Of a DNA stretch of 64,000 bases, positions 33,939-46,024 are shown one piece after another. The first letter of the stretch is position 1; every line of letters starts with the position of its first letter. Where the stretch lies: the NCBI GenBank assembly GCA_009667805.1, contig CM019065.1:150758101-150822100 (forward strand), written 5' to 3'. The position numbers were made by a program, and so were the translations under genes. The notes beneath the pieces are model-generated. The model was not told the DNA's origin. It saw only the letters and a program-made list of their open reading frames with translations, and made no database searches. Source of the stretch: Leptobrachium leishanense. Lineage: Eukaryota; Chordata; Amphibia; Anura; Megophryidae.

Positions 33939-34110
33939 CCTTCCTTCAACGAGCGGCAGCCTCATGAGTATCTGCCGCTCGCTTGGGATCCACCCTCCAG
34001 CCTGCCACAATCTCGCGAGATCACGTGATCTCGATCGCGGCAGACTGGATGATGGATCTCAGGCGAGTGACAGATACTCATGCGGCTGCCGCTCGTTGAA
34101 GGAACGAAAG
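33939..34110. repeat. Long inverted repeat in the hAT core
   Basis: TTCCTTCAACGAGCGGCAGC on the left pairs with GCTGCCGCTCGTTGAAGGAA on the right, together with ATGAGTATCTG/CAGATACTCAT. The centre TCTCGCGAGATCACGTGATC is itself largely palindromic. Confidence 0.8.
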
Positions 34111-34888
34111 CGGCGGCCGCACGATCTGCCGCCGCTGTATAAAAAAAATAGTGCAGAGCGCAGCAGCGGTGCTGGGGGCTGAAATTTGCCGCCCCCGAAT
34201 TTCTGCAGCCTGGCGCCGCTGCTCCACTCTGCACCATTGTCGGGCCGGCCCTGCCTACAATCCATCCTGAACGCCTCCGCCAGGCTAATCCACCTCACCC
34301 GCTGCTCTGTCTCTGCCGCTCCCCTCTGCGAGTCCCTTCACTGGCTCCCCATCCACTGCAGAATTAAGTTCAAAATCCTTATCCTTACCTACAAAACCCT
34401 CACTAACTCAGCGCCCCACTACCTGTCCTCACTAATCACCAAATACACCCCAGCCCGCTCCCTAAGGTCAAACAGTGACCTGCACCTAGCTTCTCCCCGC
34501 ATCACCTCTTCCCATGATAGACTGCAGGACTTCTCACGCGCAGCCCCCATTCTCTGGAACGCTCTCCCTCGTACGGTCACACTTTCCCCTAATTTCTCTT
34601 CCTTCAAACGCTCCCTTAAAACGTTCCTATTTAGGGAAGCCTACCACCCAACTCACTGACGCAACCATCAATCACTCTCACCTTACAGTCCTCTCCTCCT
34701 GTTTCCAACCCCAACCCTCCCAAATTGTGAGTTCCTACTGGAATAGGGCCCTCATCTCCTCCTGTACTGTTTGTCAAATGTTGTTCAATGTATTGTAACC
34801 CTGTCTATATTGTGCCTATTGTACAGCGCTGCGGAATATGCTGGCGCTTTATAAATAAATAATAATAATAATAATAATAATAAAAACC

Positions 34889-35960
34889 TCTGTTTTGTTT
34901 CACATGGAGGTATAAGGGAGGGATGAGTGCAAATTAGTTCCCTGCTTTGTATGTATCTTTAGTTTATTTCTGGTTATTCCTTTTTGCTTTTGTTTTCTAC
35001 TTGATCTTTTCAGTGGTTTCCTGTGTACTGACCTTTGGCTTGTTCTGACGTCACTCTGTGGTGTTCTGACCCCCTGGCTATTCTTTGACTATGATTGTGC
35101 CTTCACCCATGCCGTGCGGATTTCCTCTGTATGGTTTCTAGTTTGTATCTGAGACTCTGCACTGCCTTTTGTTGATTTTCTCTTAGCTCAGATCCGGCTA
35201 CTCAAATCAAATCAAAATAAGCTTTATTGGCAGGACCAAATACATTTTAGCATTGCCAAAGCATACGGGGTGGAGGGGGGATAGTGGGACATATATGGGG
35301 GGGAATGGGCAAGTCCATGGACATTATCAGGGGTAAGGGATAATGTGAAGTGGGATGGGGGCGAGTCCGTGTTGGGGATTTATAAGTCTGGGATCTCTCA
35401 TGTTCCTGTCAGTCTGTGACATTCTGTGATGTATTGAGCAGATATTTTCACCGACCGGCCTGTCAGTGTTAGAGTTCCTTTTGTTGTGCCGCGCAGGAGT
35501 CTCTGCCTAGCCTTGCGTTGAACTCACCTCTTGTCATTATACTTATCTGTATTGGTGTCGCCTGCATTTGGGCTTTTAAATCTGAATATGGGCCCGGTCT
35601 CGACCCACACCCGGTGCCACCATGACACCACCCACCTTGTCCCTTCCTGGACCTGCTTTGCTGGTGCCCCTGTTCTTGGTCCGCATTAAAGTTTTCATTC
35701 TGGTTTTGTTATGTCCTTTTTTTATGTTATGCTCTGTCATTTACTGCTACATTGTACGAAATTTTATTGTCATTGTGATCCAGATTTTCTCCTTCGTATC
35801 TTTGGTACGGCCTCTGTTATTATCTGTGTTGCTACATGCTATACAATGTCGTTTTATTTCATATGTTTGTCTTATGCAGTACCTATCTGTCACTGTTGTT
35901 CCTTTTAGACTTCCTCCGCTATATTTGTATAACTGAAATTTTCAATAAACAGAATTGGGG
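34889..35960. other. No gene seen; LINE-like tail fragment at about 35206-35400
   Basis: 35206-35245 read in reverse gives an AATAAAGC signal followed by TTATTTTGATTTGATTTGA, like a non-LTR retroelement 3' tail on the minus strand. The flanking T-rich sequence has open frames but no recognisable protein. Confidence 0.35.
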
Positions 35961-36012
35961 GGGGGGCTTTCCCATTTATTGCATTGAAACCTATGGGATT
36001 TGCCTGTTTAGG

Positions 36013-36110
36013 CCGGTGTCAGACGAGCACACATCAGAGTGGAAGGAACGTCCACGCTGACGCGCATTTAGTGTGCTCAGCACTGCGAAGTTCGATCCTC
36101 CCTCCTATTA
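36013..36110. repeat. Family-D MITE fragment
   Basis: GCCGGTGTCAGACGAGC start and GTGGAAGGAACGTCCACGCT match 17312-17650. Truncated, and joined to family-B internal sequence on its left. Confidence 0.55.
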
Positions 36111-36162
36111 GGAGGTTGGTGAATAACTGCTTTAATATTTTTGCCATACAGTGAGACACTGT

Positions 36163-38276
36163 CAGGGTAATTCAAAGAGATTCGAAAAGTCACCGCACAT
36201 TCGGTGACTTTTCGCTCTCTCCAATTCGGTTCGTTTTGCCGATCCCATTTCGTTGACCCTGCGGTGTATTCAGCAAGCACCACAGGGTCCCCGAATTGCA
36301 GGGAAAGGCTGCCGCAAACCCGACAAAAACTCACCGCAAAACCCAGCGAATGCACGCCGAAAACCTGCAAAAACATCTGGATTAACCCACCGAAAACCAC
36401 GGAAAAACCCGAGTAGGAGCCGATCACACGCAGCGAAGCCGCCGGAAAAAGCCGACACCTCAGACGAAGGCAGTGAATAAATTAGAAAAACTGTTTGCTC
36501 GAATGTTTGAAAAGTGAAACGCTGTTTGCAAAGAAACTACTGAGCGAAAATGTCTGAAATTTACATATGATCCAAGGAATTATAATAAAAAGTGCTTTTA
36601 CAGAAAATATAAGTAAAGTTTAACCACTTCCATGCGGAGGATGCGCTCAGCGCATCCTCCGCATGGCTCCTGCTGTGCGGAGGACGCGCTGAGCGCGTCC
36701 TCCCTTTGGGGTCAGCGTTCGGCCGGGTTCCGGCCGATCGCTGGCCCCCCCGGTGCGGGCTGACATCCTCGATGTCAGCCCAGCATCCGGAACCGCCGCC
36801 GATGAAAATAGGTGTCATCGCGGCAGCGCGATGACACCTAATTCAGGCGCACCCCCCGCATGTGCGGAGGAGGCGCCTGAAAGGGAGGGGGGGAGGTCCT
36901 TCGGACCTCTCTCCCTCCCGATCGGCGGCGTTGCAGGGGTTATCCCAGGCACCATTTGGAAGGGCACAGCCTGCCCTTCCAAATGGTGCCTGGCATTAAC
37001 CCCTGGGGAGCTGGATCGCGAATCGGCGCTGAAAAGCGCGGTTCGTGATCCTTTCCCGGAGCTGGCCGACATCTTGGATGTCGGCCAAGCCTCCGGGAAC
37101 TCCCCCTGAGGACTGGCGTCATCGTGCATAGCACGATGACGCCAGTCCTGGAGTTAACCCCTAACTGCCACCAACGGTGGAGATAGGGAGTTCCAATGAA
37201 CTCCCTATCTCCCTATTCGTGGCAGCTAGGGGTTAAAGTTTGGTATGGTTGGATCGGCCAGAGCATGGCCGTTCCAACGATACCAAACACTACTGTGAAA
37301 AAAGTTTTTTAAAAAAAATAAAAATTAAAAATAAAAATAAAAATATATTTAAAAATAAAATTATAAAAAAAACAAAACATTTTTTTTTTCTTTTTTTTGG
37401 TTCGTTAATGCAGCAATATTGTTCCCATTTCAATTATAATGTGAACAATGATGCTGCACTAACGATTTTTGTATGCGGTGCGTTTGTTAAAAATCGTGTA
37501 ATTTTCCCCAAAAAAAATGTAACGAGACCCCATCTCTAATTTTTTTAACAAGCGCACCCCATACAAAATATAACCGCAATTGCTCGCATGTTAAAATGTG
37601 AAAAAAAACACTTTACACGTTGTAAATTATTGAAAATACATATTTTATTGCATTTTTTGTTATAATATACAGACATGACATAACGTATACATATAATAAT
37701 GACATATTATGAATCTACCGAGTCTGACGGAAAGAACGATATATAATATGTCTGGGTCATATACTAAAATAAGCCTTCAAAACACGTTTAAACATGATGA
37801 GCAAAACTGGTAAAAATGACCTCAGCACAGAGGTGTGAAAAGCCTCAGCAGCGAAAGGGTTAAAAAAAATATGACTTTTTAAAAAAAAATCCAGAAAAAT
37901 GCTTAAAATATCCTAAAAAATCTATAAATAAAGAGTCTCTTTACTGCAGAATTTTAGAATGAACGGTTTATTAGATATTGAAATAAAACGGGAATATTTT
38001 TAACATTGAAGCCTATGGGATTCGCCTGAATAAATCTGCCGCATGAAACCACCGAATGGCAGGGCATTAGGGGAACCTTTCACTGCTGGTTTTTGTTCTC
38101 TGAATAGCCGAAGCAGTGCTTTTTCATGGGGATTTCACTGCCCTCGAACAGGCACCATATGTGCAGGCAATTGCCTGCTCTCTGGATAGCTGAATGACCA
38201 AGAAAGGTAACCGAACGCTGATTTTCAGCATTCGGTTACCTTTCTCAAGCAATTCGGATCTCTTTGAATAACCCTG
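36163..38276. mobile_element. MITE family B split by a TTAA-target element
   Basis: CAGGGTAATTCAAAGAGATT (36163) to CTCTTTGAATAACCCTG (38276). The interior halves flank the insertion at 36624-37859. Confidence 0.8.
36624..37859. mobile_element. TTAA-target element family C, complete copy (1.24 kb)
   Basis: TTAA at 36620-36623 and 37860-37863. Internal hairpin-rich left part: GCGGAGGATGCGCTCAGCGCATCCTCCGC at 36635-36663 is a near-perfect palindrome, and TGACATCCTCGATGTCA and GTGTCATCGC...GCGATGACACC are others. AT-rich right part, then GCAGCGAAAGGG. Confidence 0.8.
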
Positions 38277-38278
38277 AC

Positions 38279-38449
38279 GGTCTATTCAAAGAAAGGTGAA
38301 AATCAGGAGAAGAGAACAAAAGACCAAATAGCTAATTTGGAAAGTGAGGTAATAAATGGGAGAATTTTTCTGGTTTGGCTATTTTGACCTAGAGTTATCA
38401 CTTCTCCAGCCAGTTCTACTAAGTTTTACCTGTCTTTGAATAGACCTGT
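38279..38449. repeat. Family-A related MITE
   Basis: GGTCTATTCAAAGAAAGGTG and CTTTGAATAGACC inverted ends. The interior TTTCTGGTTTGGCTATTTTG matches family A. Confidence 0.65.
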
Positions 38450-38699
38450 ATGTGTATTGTTTGTGGTTTTTGTATATAGTGACCCTCTAATTTATTGTCA
38501 GATACAGAAAGAGCTATTTAATTGTGCACCATCTGTTGCATGCCTCTCAATTCCCATTCACTCCTACTTCTGACCCCAATATCATAGGTGTGCCTGGTGT
38601 GCCCAGGCACACTCTAATAATGGGTGAGGAGGTCCTCTTTCACCTCCTGCACTGACATTTTAGATGTTCCTTATCTGGTTCATGATCAACATAAAATCT

Positions 38700-39565
38700 G
38701 ACTAAATAAATAAATAAATAAATAAACAGAGATAAAGGATTTTACCAGGAAGGATACATTGATATTTCTCTCCTTTTGAAGTACGTCCTGGGTTCAAGAA
38801 CATTGAATTGTTACAGTTGTTACAGAAATACAAAGTAATAAAATGCAAGATATTAAAAAAACAATACAAATATACAGAATAACAGAAAATAAATATGTAG
38901 GAAATATATTCACTATGTAACATGTTTACAGGTGCATTTATTGAGGTATGTTAATAGGGAGCTCTTAAGTGACTTTAGACCGGGGAAAGATTTGATGATG
39001 TCTGGGAGGTTATTCCATATTTGCGGCGCTCTGTAGGAAAATGAGGATCGAGCCACTTACTTTTTGCATTGTGGTATTGCAAGTAAGGTGCTGGTCCTGG
39101 ATCGGAGGTTATAGGATGAGGGAGCTGCTGGGGGAAGCAGCCTATTCAGATAAGATGGTAGCTTCCTGAAAAGCTCCTAAACTCCAGGTTGGAAATGTGA
39201 AGGGTGCGTCTAGATTCCAGCGACGGCCAGTTTAGCTCTTTTAACATGTCACAATGGTGGGTCATATAGTTACATTGTAGCGTAAAGCGGCAGAATGAGT
39301 TATACACTGTAGTAAGTTTCTGAAGGTGTGTTTGCGGGGCTGCTGCATACACTACATCTCCGTAATCAATAGCCGGCATAAGCATTTGTTGTACAATCTT
39401 CTTTCTTACCGCGGGGCTCAGGCAGGATTTGTTTCCGTACAGGGCACCTAGTTTGGGGTAAATTTTAGATGAGTTTTTCGATGTGGGGGCCAAAGGATAG
39501 ATTTGGGTCTAACCACATACCTAGATATTTGAGAGAACTGACTGTGTTCAGCGTGCCATTTGATT
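38700..39565 (-). mobile_element. Non-LTR retrotransposon, RT C-terminus and 3' tail, minus strand
   Basis: Minus-strand reading gives KLGALYGNKSCLSPAVRKKI, then AIDYGDVVYAAAP, then LTTVYNSFCRFTL and TTHHC/NWPSLESRRT-like blocks (39493-39200), further RT tail segments to about 38930, then a 3' UTR ending in TCCTTCCTGGTAAAATCC and (AAAT)n at 38703-38730. An L2/Rex-like clade is likely but not certain. Frame changes are present near 39150. Confidence 0.8.
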
Positions 39566-40655
39566 TTGTCGTGACCCATCGATGGGGAGTTTGCAATTTA
39601 CAGGTTTGTTATTTCTAATGAAAAATGTGCATTTTGTGCAAAATCTATATAAAAAATAAAATCTACATATTTTTTCAATTAATGTTCTATGGGTACACGC
39701 ACTAATGCTGCGAGCTGCGCATGCCATTGAGAGATTATAATGTGTGTGTATAAGAAACTGCTGGCATCCAATTAACTAATTTCATAACCAGGGACTGGTT
39801 TTTTTTTTATCAAATGATGGCTTGAATAATTATCACAGTGTAGAATAAAACTGCCAAATTGTCAATTGAAAGTCTATAATCAGATAAATGACTCACATAT
39901 GATTTTATTTTTCTGTCTCCTTCTGTCTTTGTTTTTAAGGAGTGGTTAAAATTGCGTAACAAACAGAAATTCCTAGACATACACATTGAAACAAGGAAGT
40001 GTTTGTGTACATGTTGAGTTCTTCTCTTTAATCTGGTCTTATTGTCACTGAATATCAGATATACATGCTGTCAATTATTAACTACCAACAGTTTTATGTG
40101 TTATTTTATTGGTAAAAATGAAGAAAAAAAAAAGTTGAAAGTTATTGGATTGTAGGACAATTTTATTTTATTCTGTCAAACTTGGAAGGAATTTAAAAGA
40201 AAATTCTTTCAAAAAACATAGTCCTGAACTATGTTCGTTACTTGAAAACAATTCTATGTTTAACCTGTGTTGACGCATCAAGTTATGCAATTCTTTCTTT
40301 ATTTTTTCTTATTTTGGGAGTATTTTTATCGTACAGCAGAACAAAGTAGTTCTGTGAAGGAATTATTAATACACACCCAGATAATAGATGCCTAATTTTA
40401 TTACAATTAAATGCATGATGTATCCTTCCTGGTAAAATCCTTTATAAATAAATATACTGGCTGTTACCTATTTGACCCCTTCGTTCCCAAAATCCAGTTA
40501 ACTCGATTTTTGCATTGTAATACACTGAAAAGCACTGGCATATCCCTAACTGCTTATCTTTTTAAAGCAAGATTAGTTTCCCCCCTGTAGAGAAAGGAAT
40601 CCAATCTCACTGTAAACAAGCTAAAAGGAGTACCTCTCTTCCTTTTGTAAGAAAA
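39566..40655. other. No gene seen; LINE/SINE tail fragment at about 40420-40458
   Basis: AT-rich. 40420-40458 repeats the ATGTATCCTTCCTGGTAAAA tail. Otherwise nothing recognised. Confidence 0.4.
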
Positions 40656-40689
40656 TGATCAGAACCTTTGCTGCTCTACTACAGCCAGC

Positions 40690-41637
40690 GGAAGGGTAGC
40701 AATCATCAATTGCCCCCTCCTGAGAAATTCACCGCCACCAACGTTCTTCTCCCTGCGAGGCGACCGGCCACTGGCATGCAGCTTGGCCACTCGCCTGCGA
40801 TGGGAACCACCTGACCAGCGTGCAATCTCGTGAGCACGTGGCTGGTCAGGTGGTTCCCGCCAAACTGCATGCCAGCGGCCGCTAGCATCGTAGGGAAAAG
40901 AATGCTGGCGGATACGTGGAGCCTGGGGCCTGGCAGTGGCAACAGAAGAGGTGAGAGCTGGGGGCAACAATACCCATGTGAGCTGGGGCAAATATATCTA
41001 TGTGAGCTGCCTGGGGGCAATATATCCATGTGAGCTGGGGGCAATATATCCATGTGAGCTGGGGTAAATATATCCATGTGAGCTGCCTGGGGGCAATATA
41101 TATATCCATGTGAGCTGGGGGCAAATATATCCATGTGAGCTGGGGCAAATATATATATATATAATGTGAGTGTATACTCTGCAGTTTCTGCATATATCCA
41201 CCAGATTGTCATTACGATATTGCACCATTGGATTTTATCTCTGTTTTTTAGGTTTATGCTACCAGTATATCATGACATTATCCAATCTGATATATGAGAT
41301 GAGTATATAAGAATTTGATCCCCCTATCACAGGGTGTTATATATACTATAGTGCATCCATTCACGCGCTCCGTACGATACATTTTATGTATTTTCTTTGC
41401 TACACATTGTGACAGGTGAGGGGTACACCTATTGGTGAGCTGCTACCTTGTATAAACAATTGATATTCTTTGGTTAGCACCGTATACATCCAACCCCTAG
41501 AGGGTAGAAGCAAATATATATATATATCCATGTGAGTTGGGGGCAATATATATCCGCCTGTCACTGCGAACCCAACACCAGCTCTTGGCAAAACTGGTAG
41601 AATGCCCCCCCGAAACCTGTGTCTGGGTCCGCCCCTG
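40690..41637 (-). mobile_element. hAT-type element with minisatellite, minus orientation, left end uncertain
   Basis: On the minus strand the right side starts CAGGGGCGGACCCAGACACA (41637 leftwards), a hAT-like end. Inside are TATATCCATGTGAGCTGGGG repeats (40975-41155, reverse of the array at 33640-33890) and a palindrome with CCACCTGACCAGC arms (40803-40858). No matching target duplication was found for the left side, so this boundary is approximate. Confidence 0.55.
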
Positions 41638-43120
41638 GGAAGAATACAGGGATAAGATTCAGGGGGTTATAATGACTGAAAATCCCTGTACAGTACAGAT
41701 ACACAGTGTTGCTGTAATGTCCACTCCATATACAGGCATTATGCCATACACAGATATTATTTTTGTATTCTATTGGTATTTTTTGGAAGCTGCATTGCTG
41801 ATACTCTCGCTGTGAACGCTAACAAAGCAGGAGATCTGACCACTTTCATTATCTATCTTTATTATCACAATAACTGTGTTTGACACACAGGCAACTTCCA
41901 CCTGTGTGATAACAATTAGACCCCTTACGATATTGTACTAGATAAGGGACATCATCTAGAGTTCAGAATCATCCATTATAACAATGTTTCTGTGAAGTAT
42001 ATACAAATACATAAAACAATTAAAAATGAGCAACTTTAAATTCTCAACATTTTCTTTCCAAATTGTCTATTTTACTCAATATTTAATTGTTAACTTCACA
42101 TCCCGTGTTTCAAATATTATATTTTTTTTGAGGGGGGCGTGAAGTGCTTGGTAGCAAAAGGGTTAAAAGCATTTATGAAACCTGTTATACTTTTTTGTTC
42201 TATAAGTTGTATTGATTGGGACACCTATAGGGTTAAAATGGAAGGGGGTTACCGTTTGCAGTGTCTATTTAAAGACGTATCAAAGTGTATTGTCACTGTA
42301 ACGTGAGTGCCCTTCGCCCACCTGCAAAGGGTCCAAAGGGTTTATTCAGCACTCCAAGTGTTGGGTATTTTTCTGCTTGGAAAGCTGAGTTGCTGATCTG
42401 GTTTCTGGGCAAAAGGCAAGGAATAGACAGTAGTCTGACTGGATACTCCAACCTTCCCCAGATCACGTGAAAGTCTGTGAAGCCATGGTTGTAAGATCCA
42501 GAGCATCGCCCCAGGGAGACCAGCACTGGTTTAAAGGTGGGTATTTACCCTTCTCTCACCCTACGGATAAACCATTATGGGGGATTGTGGGGAGGGTAAG
42601 AGGAGATTAAAGATTAACCCCTCCATCCCCCTCCTCCTTTTTTTTAAACCTAAACTATCCCTTTTAACAGCAAGTGACACCAAACCCCCAGAAAGCTGTT
42701 TTTTGGCTGCTAATTGTCATCTTTAAGGAGGAGGCCTAGCTGGCTCTGTACAGTTCAGGGGAGTAGTAGTGGAGATATTTTAGTCTTCATCTGTGTATTT
42801 GTTCACTGTTATGCACCGCTATGTGCTATAGCTTAAATGGTCCCTGTGTTGGCTCCAAAAATCACCCATCCTCACATCCTGTGCTGAATAAATTAGAGTA
42901 TTAGAAGACATCTGGTGTAGTTTACCATTCATTATTTCTGTACTACATTTCCAGCTGTAGGGGGAGCCAGGTGGTTCCTGCGGTTTTCTCTCTGCATCAA
43001 GGTCTGTGCTGGTCTTCTATTATTCAATAGCACCATCACCAATCATGACCACAATTTATTTTAAGTGGCTAGAACGTCTCTTTTATTTTCATATTTTTTT
43101 AAAACCGGTAACATCCCAAA
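41638..43120. other. No gene seen
   Basis: Mixed AT-rich sequence. GTAGCAAAAGGGTTAA near 42153 looks like an isolated family-C-type end. No coding evidence. Confidence 0.4.
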
Positions 43121-43470
43121 AGTCTAAGGGCTACATTACAATCCCCGTGTTTTCCCCCTACCGCCCCCGTTTTAACGGGGGATTGCAATGTAGGCGCAAA
43201 AAATGCTACCTGCATGTGTAACGGGCGCTACGCCCCGGGATGCTCGCTGCAGCACTGCGCGCAGCCACGAGCATCCAATCCATGGAGTCCATAGGACTCC
43301 ATTGAGCCTTGTGAGATCCGGCCGGTCGGCGTAGTGATAGGCAGGGGAAGACTGAGGAACTTTTTTCCCCAGTCTCTCCCTGCTCCCGTCGGACTGCAGG
43401 CTAGATCACTGGAACACTGCAATTTAGAATTGTTGGATCCACTGCAGGCTAGATCACTGGAACAGACTCC
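43121..43470. repeat. Harbinger-like left end and a 22-bp direct repeat
   Basis: CTAAGGGCTACATTACAATC near 43122 resembles TAA-target element ends. GCAGGCTAGATCACTGGAAC occurs at about 43396 and again at about 43444. Confidence 0.45.
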
Positions 43471-43960
43471 AAACTGAGACTCAGGACAGAGCCCTGTCTA
43501 GAGGGCGCACCACTCTAATATAGGGAGTGGGTCAGTGCTCAGTAGGTCAGGTGATAGAACAGGTGAGCAGCCGGGAACTCCTGGACTGGATGATGAGGGA
43601 TGGATAGACAAAAGTAAGAGCTGGGCTACAATATATGGAAAGGGAAAAAACCTAAAAGGCGTCCTATTGCTATTGCAAGTGGATATTGGTCTCAGAGTGT
43701 GTGAGCAGCCCACAGTGGGGTAACAGCAGGGCTTTGCAAGCTGCTACAAAATGTGTGAGCCTTCTCGTATTAAAAGTAAGTCCGGCCTGGATTTGGAAAA
43801 ACAAGGGACCTCCAGCTTATCCCATCTCCAGGCTGTTGGCATGACACCAGTCTTGGGTTGGAGAGTAGTGTGGTGGGATCGGCGCTTCCTCTAACCTGTG
43901 TCCCCTTAGTCAGATTGGTACCTCAAATAAAGAATAACTATACCATAATGTAGCATGTCA
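43471..43960. other. No gene seen
   Basis: Nothing recognisable on either strand. Confidence 0.4.
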
Positions 43961-44345
43961 GGATGAAATCACAATGTAAAGAAAAAGGGTGCACTCACAT
44001 TTTTTGGTGTCTCAATCAGACACCAGATGTTCTTACAGCCAGGGACAGTATCGGGAGCACCGGATTTCCCTTCAGCATTCGATCACCTCCTCCATTCTGC
44101 AGTAACCAGGACCATAGTTGGATAAAATCAATGCTATTTATTAATAATAATACAAAGTAAAATATAAAAGTTACCTCTAAACGCATTTCGCGATATATTC
44201 GCCTCCTCAGTAGGTTTTGCAAATAAAATGTTGATATACAATATCTTTTAAGAAACAGAATTCATAAATATAAGTATACACTCACACGTGTAAAAAATAA
44301 ATAAAAAAATTAACACACATGCACATACACAGTACACGTCATCAA
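43961..44345 (-). repeat. Penelope-like repeat with minus-strand hammerhead
   Basis: The layout (GTGCACTCACATTTTTTGGTG, GAGCACCGGATTTCC, TATTTATTAATAATAATACA) parallels 25940-26110, and both are followed by a minus-strand CTGAGGA block. No protein coding. Assignment to Penelope-like elements is by the ribozyme and the shared layout. Confidence 0.5.
44171..44220 (-). ncRNA. Hammerhead ribozyme candidate, minus strand
   Basis: On the minus strand: CTGAGGA (44210-44204), a stem II of GCGA/TCGC (44202-44199 with 44193-44190) closed by ATATA, with one extra G at 44203, then GAAA (44189-44186). Stem III is A-U plus a U-G wobble around a 2-nt loop, and the cleavage position is UU (44181-44180). Stem I starts with three Watson-Crick pairs (44211-44213 with 44179-44177). 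The conserved core is complete. The weak stem III is typical of the short stem III of Penelope-type hammerheads. Confidence 0.55.
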
Positions 44346-44599
44346 TGTAATGGTGTACTAACTGTGCGGCCCAGACCATATTCCCAAACCTGTACCACCC
44401 CATGTTGCACCACAAATTACATCTTTATTTCTGTTTTTCAGGGAGGTTTCTGTAATTTTAATTATGAAATACAGTATTGATGCACTGTCATTCTTAGAAT
44501 ACCAATGCCTGCGTGTTTCTAAAAATGGAAAAGAAAGGTCAGGGAAAATAATGGAAAGATTTGTTTTACAACTGTGGCATGCATTTTTGTCCGGATGTG

Positions 44600-44930
44600 A
44601 TGATGAAATACCCAGTCATCAAATTTCTTTATTTTTTTTTCTAAGAACCCAGGGAAATTCATTAGTTCTCAAAATTAATGAGGAACTGTTTTATTTTATT
44701 AATTTAATTTAACTACATCCTGTAAATCAAAAACCCATGGAAAATATTATTTCCTTTCTATATTTAGTATGCAGCTCTTGTACCATTAAGGACTACTAAG
44801 GGGAAAAGGGCAATATTTACATTAAACATATATAAATTATTGAGAGTGAGAAGGAAAGAGAGTGGGGGAAAAAAAGGGCTGCCAATGTTAAAGGGATACT
44901 CTATTACAAAATAACGTTCCTTTTTTTCTC
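44600..44930. repeat. Left arm of a 3.3-kb-spaced inverted repeat
   Basis: AAATACCCAGTCATCA, AAGAACCCAGGGAAATTC, CTACATCCTGTAAATCAAAA and TGTTAAAGGGATACT recur as reverse complement at 48090-48400. The TTAAAGGGATACT and, at 44935, TTAAAGGGACACT motifs are T2/Kolobok-type termini. Confidence 0.65.
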
Positions 44931-45015
44931 CTTAAAGGGACACTACCATTTACATAAGCTGTAACTAGATCACTTGTACATTACAAATAAAACCACCTTA
45001 TGAAACACATGCTAC

Positions 45016-45874
45016 CAGCGGCGTAGCGTGGGTTGTCAGTGCCCGGGGCAAGACAAGAATTGTGCGCCCCCAACCTGTCGACACAGTAACACCCCCTGAT
45101 TCCCTTCTACCAGTTGAATATTGACCCCATGTTACCCCACAAGCACATGTATATTAACAAAATACTGATACAATAAAACAATGAAACACACATGCTCCCC
45201 CACGCTACGCCACTACTACCAGTCCCCCTAGTCACTCTCTCCCAGTACCCCCACTTTCTCCCTCCAAATACCACAGTCACTCTCTCCCTCTCTCAAAGTA
45301 CCCCCAGTCACCCTCTCCCCATACCCCCAGTACCCCTTCACTGTGTGCTGGTTACGCTGCTCTGGTGTCACACAGTGTCGCCTACCTGCGTGGAGTTGCT
45401 GGTGGCCCAGGGGGGAAAACTGTTCAGGGGGCTTAGTGGAGACTGGATTTTAAATGTGCTGCAGGGCAGGTGCCTCCCTCTCTCCTTCCTGTTCAGTGGC
45501 TGCAGGGCTGCCAGCGGCGGGGGGCTGGCACAGGGCTTCAAGGGGGGCTGACAAGCGTGGTACAGGGTGGTCCGTTGGATAATGCTGCGCTGCTTCACGT
45601 GACTCATGTCAGCCTTAAGGAGGAGTCAGGACGACCAGAATTTTCTGTCCTGGTCCTCCCTTCTGGACGCTGAGTGCTAAGTCACCTCCAGGGCCGCAAA
45701 ACTGGCGGCTGCCAGTGCAAGGGCCTCTCACGGACACCACTGTCAGTGAGCAGACACCTTGCTGATCCCTGCTGGAAAATATTAGTGGTTCAAATTTCTT
45801 TTGAAATTTTGCGCCCCCTAAGAAAATTGCGTCCGGGGCGACCGCCCCTGAGGCCCCCCCACGCTACGCCACTG
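45016..45874. mobile_element. hAT-type element (859 bp)
   Basis: Exact 8-bp duplication CATGCTAC at 45008-45015 and 45875-45882. Ends CAGCGGCGTAGCGTGGG and CCCACGCTACGCCACTG. A second internal copy of the end (CCCACGCTACGCCACTA near 45198-45214) shows an internal duplication or nested short relative. Non-coding. Confidence 0.88.
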
Positions 45875-46024
45875 CATGCTACTGTTATTTTTTTCTTTGT
45901 TTGAAGTAATTGCATCTAGAAAGGATATATAAAATTAGGTATTTATCTCCATGGTCCAGTTTCTGGATTTTTCCCATGATACAACATTTACCAAAAGATT
46001 TGCTATTGGATCTTGTTTATTTAA

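Larger units (their letters stand above)
33246..34253. mobile_element. Non-autonomous hAT-type element with two minisatellites (1008 bp)
   Basis: Exact 8-bp duplication CCTACAAT at 33238-33245 and 34254-34261. Ends CAGGGCTGGCC and GGCCGGCCCTG. Interior: one AATAAA minisatellite unit near 33330, ~24-bp CCCAGCAGTGCCCAGCGTCA units (33445-33630), ~30-bp CACACATGGATATATTTGCC units (33640-33890), and a long inverted repeat (33939-34110). It interrupts the L2 LINE RT frame. Confidence 0.9.
32939..34888 (+). mobile_element. L2-type LINE 3' part, split by a hAT element
   Basis: The RT C-terminal region reads LGVTLDSALSFIPHIQSLS, then RNISRIRQFLT, then LVISQFDYCNNLLSGLPLSR up to 33245. It resumes after the hAT at 34254 with SILNASARLIHLTRC, SLHWLPIHCRIKFKILILTY and ALPRTVTLSPNFSSFK, to a stop near 34660. 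The 3' UTR ends GGCGCTTTATAAATAAATAA followed by (AAT)n at 34853-34882, the typical L2 tail. The 5' side is truncated next to the cullin-bearing hAT. Confidence 0.88.

Noticed and set aside
33186..34028. 280-aa frame with repeated TYPAVP and HTWIYLP segments
   Set aside because: Spans an L2 frame edge and two minisatellites within a hAT. Not a gene.
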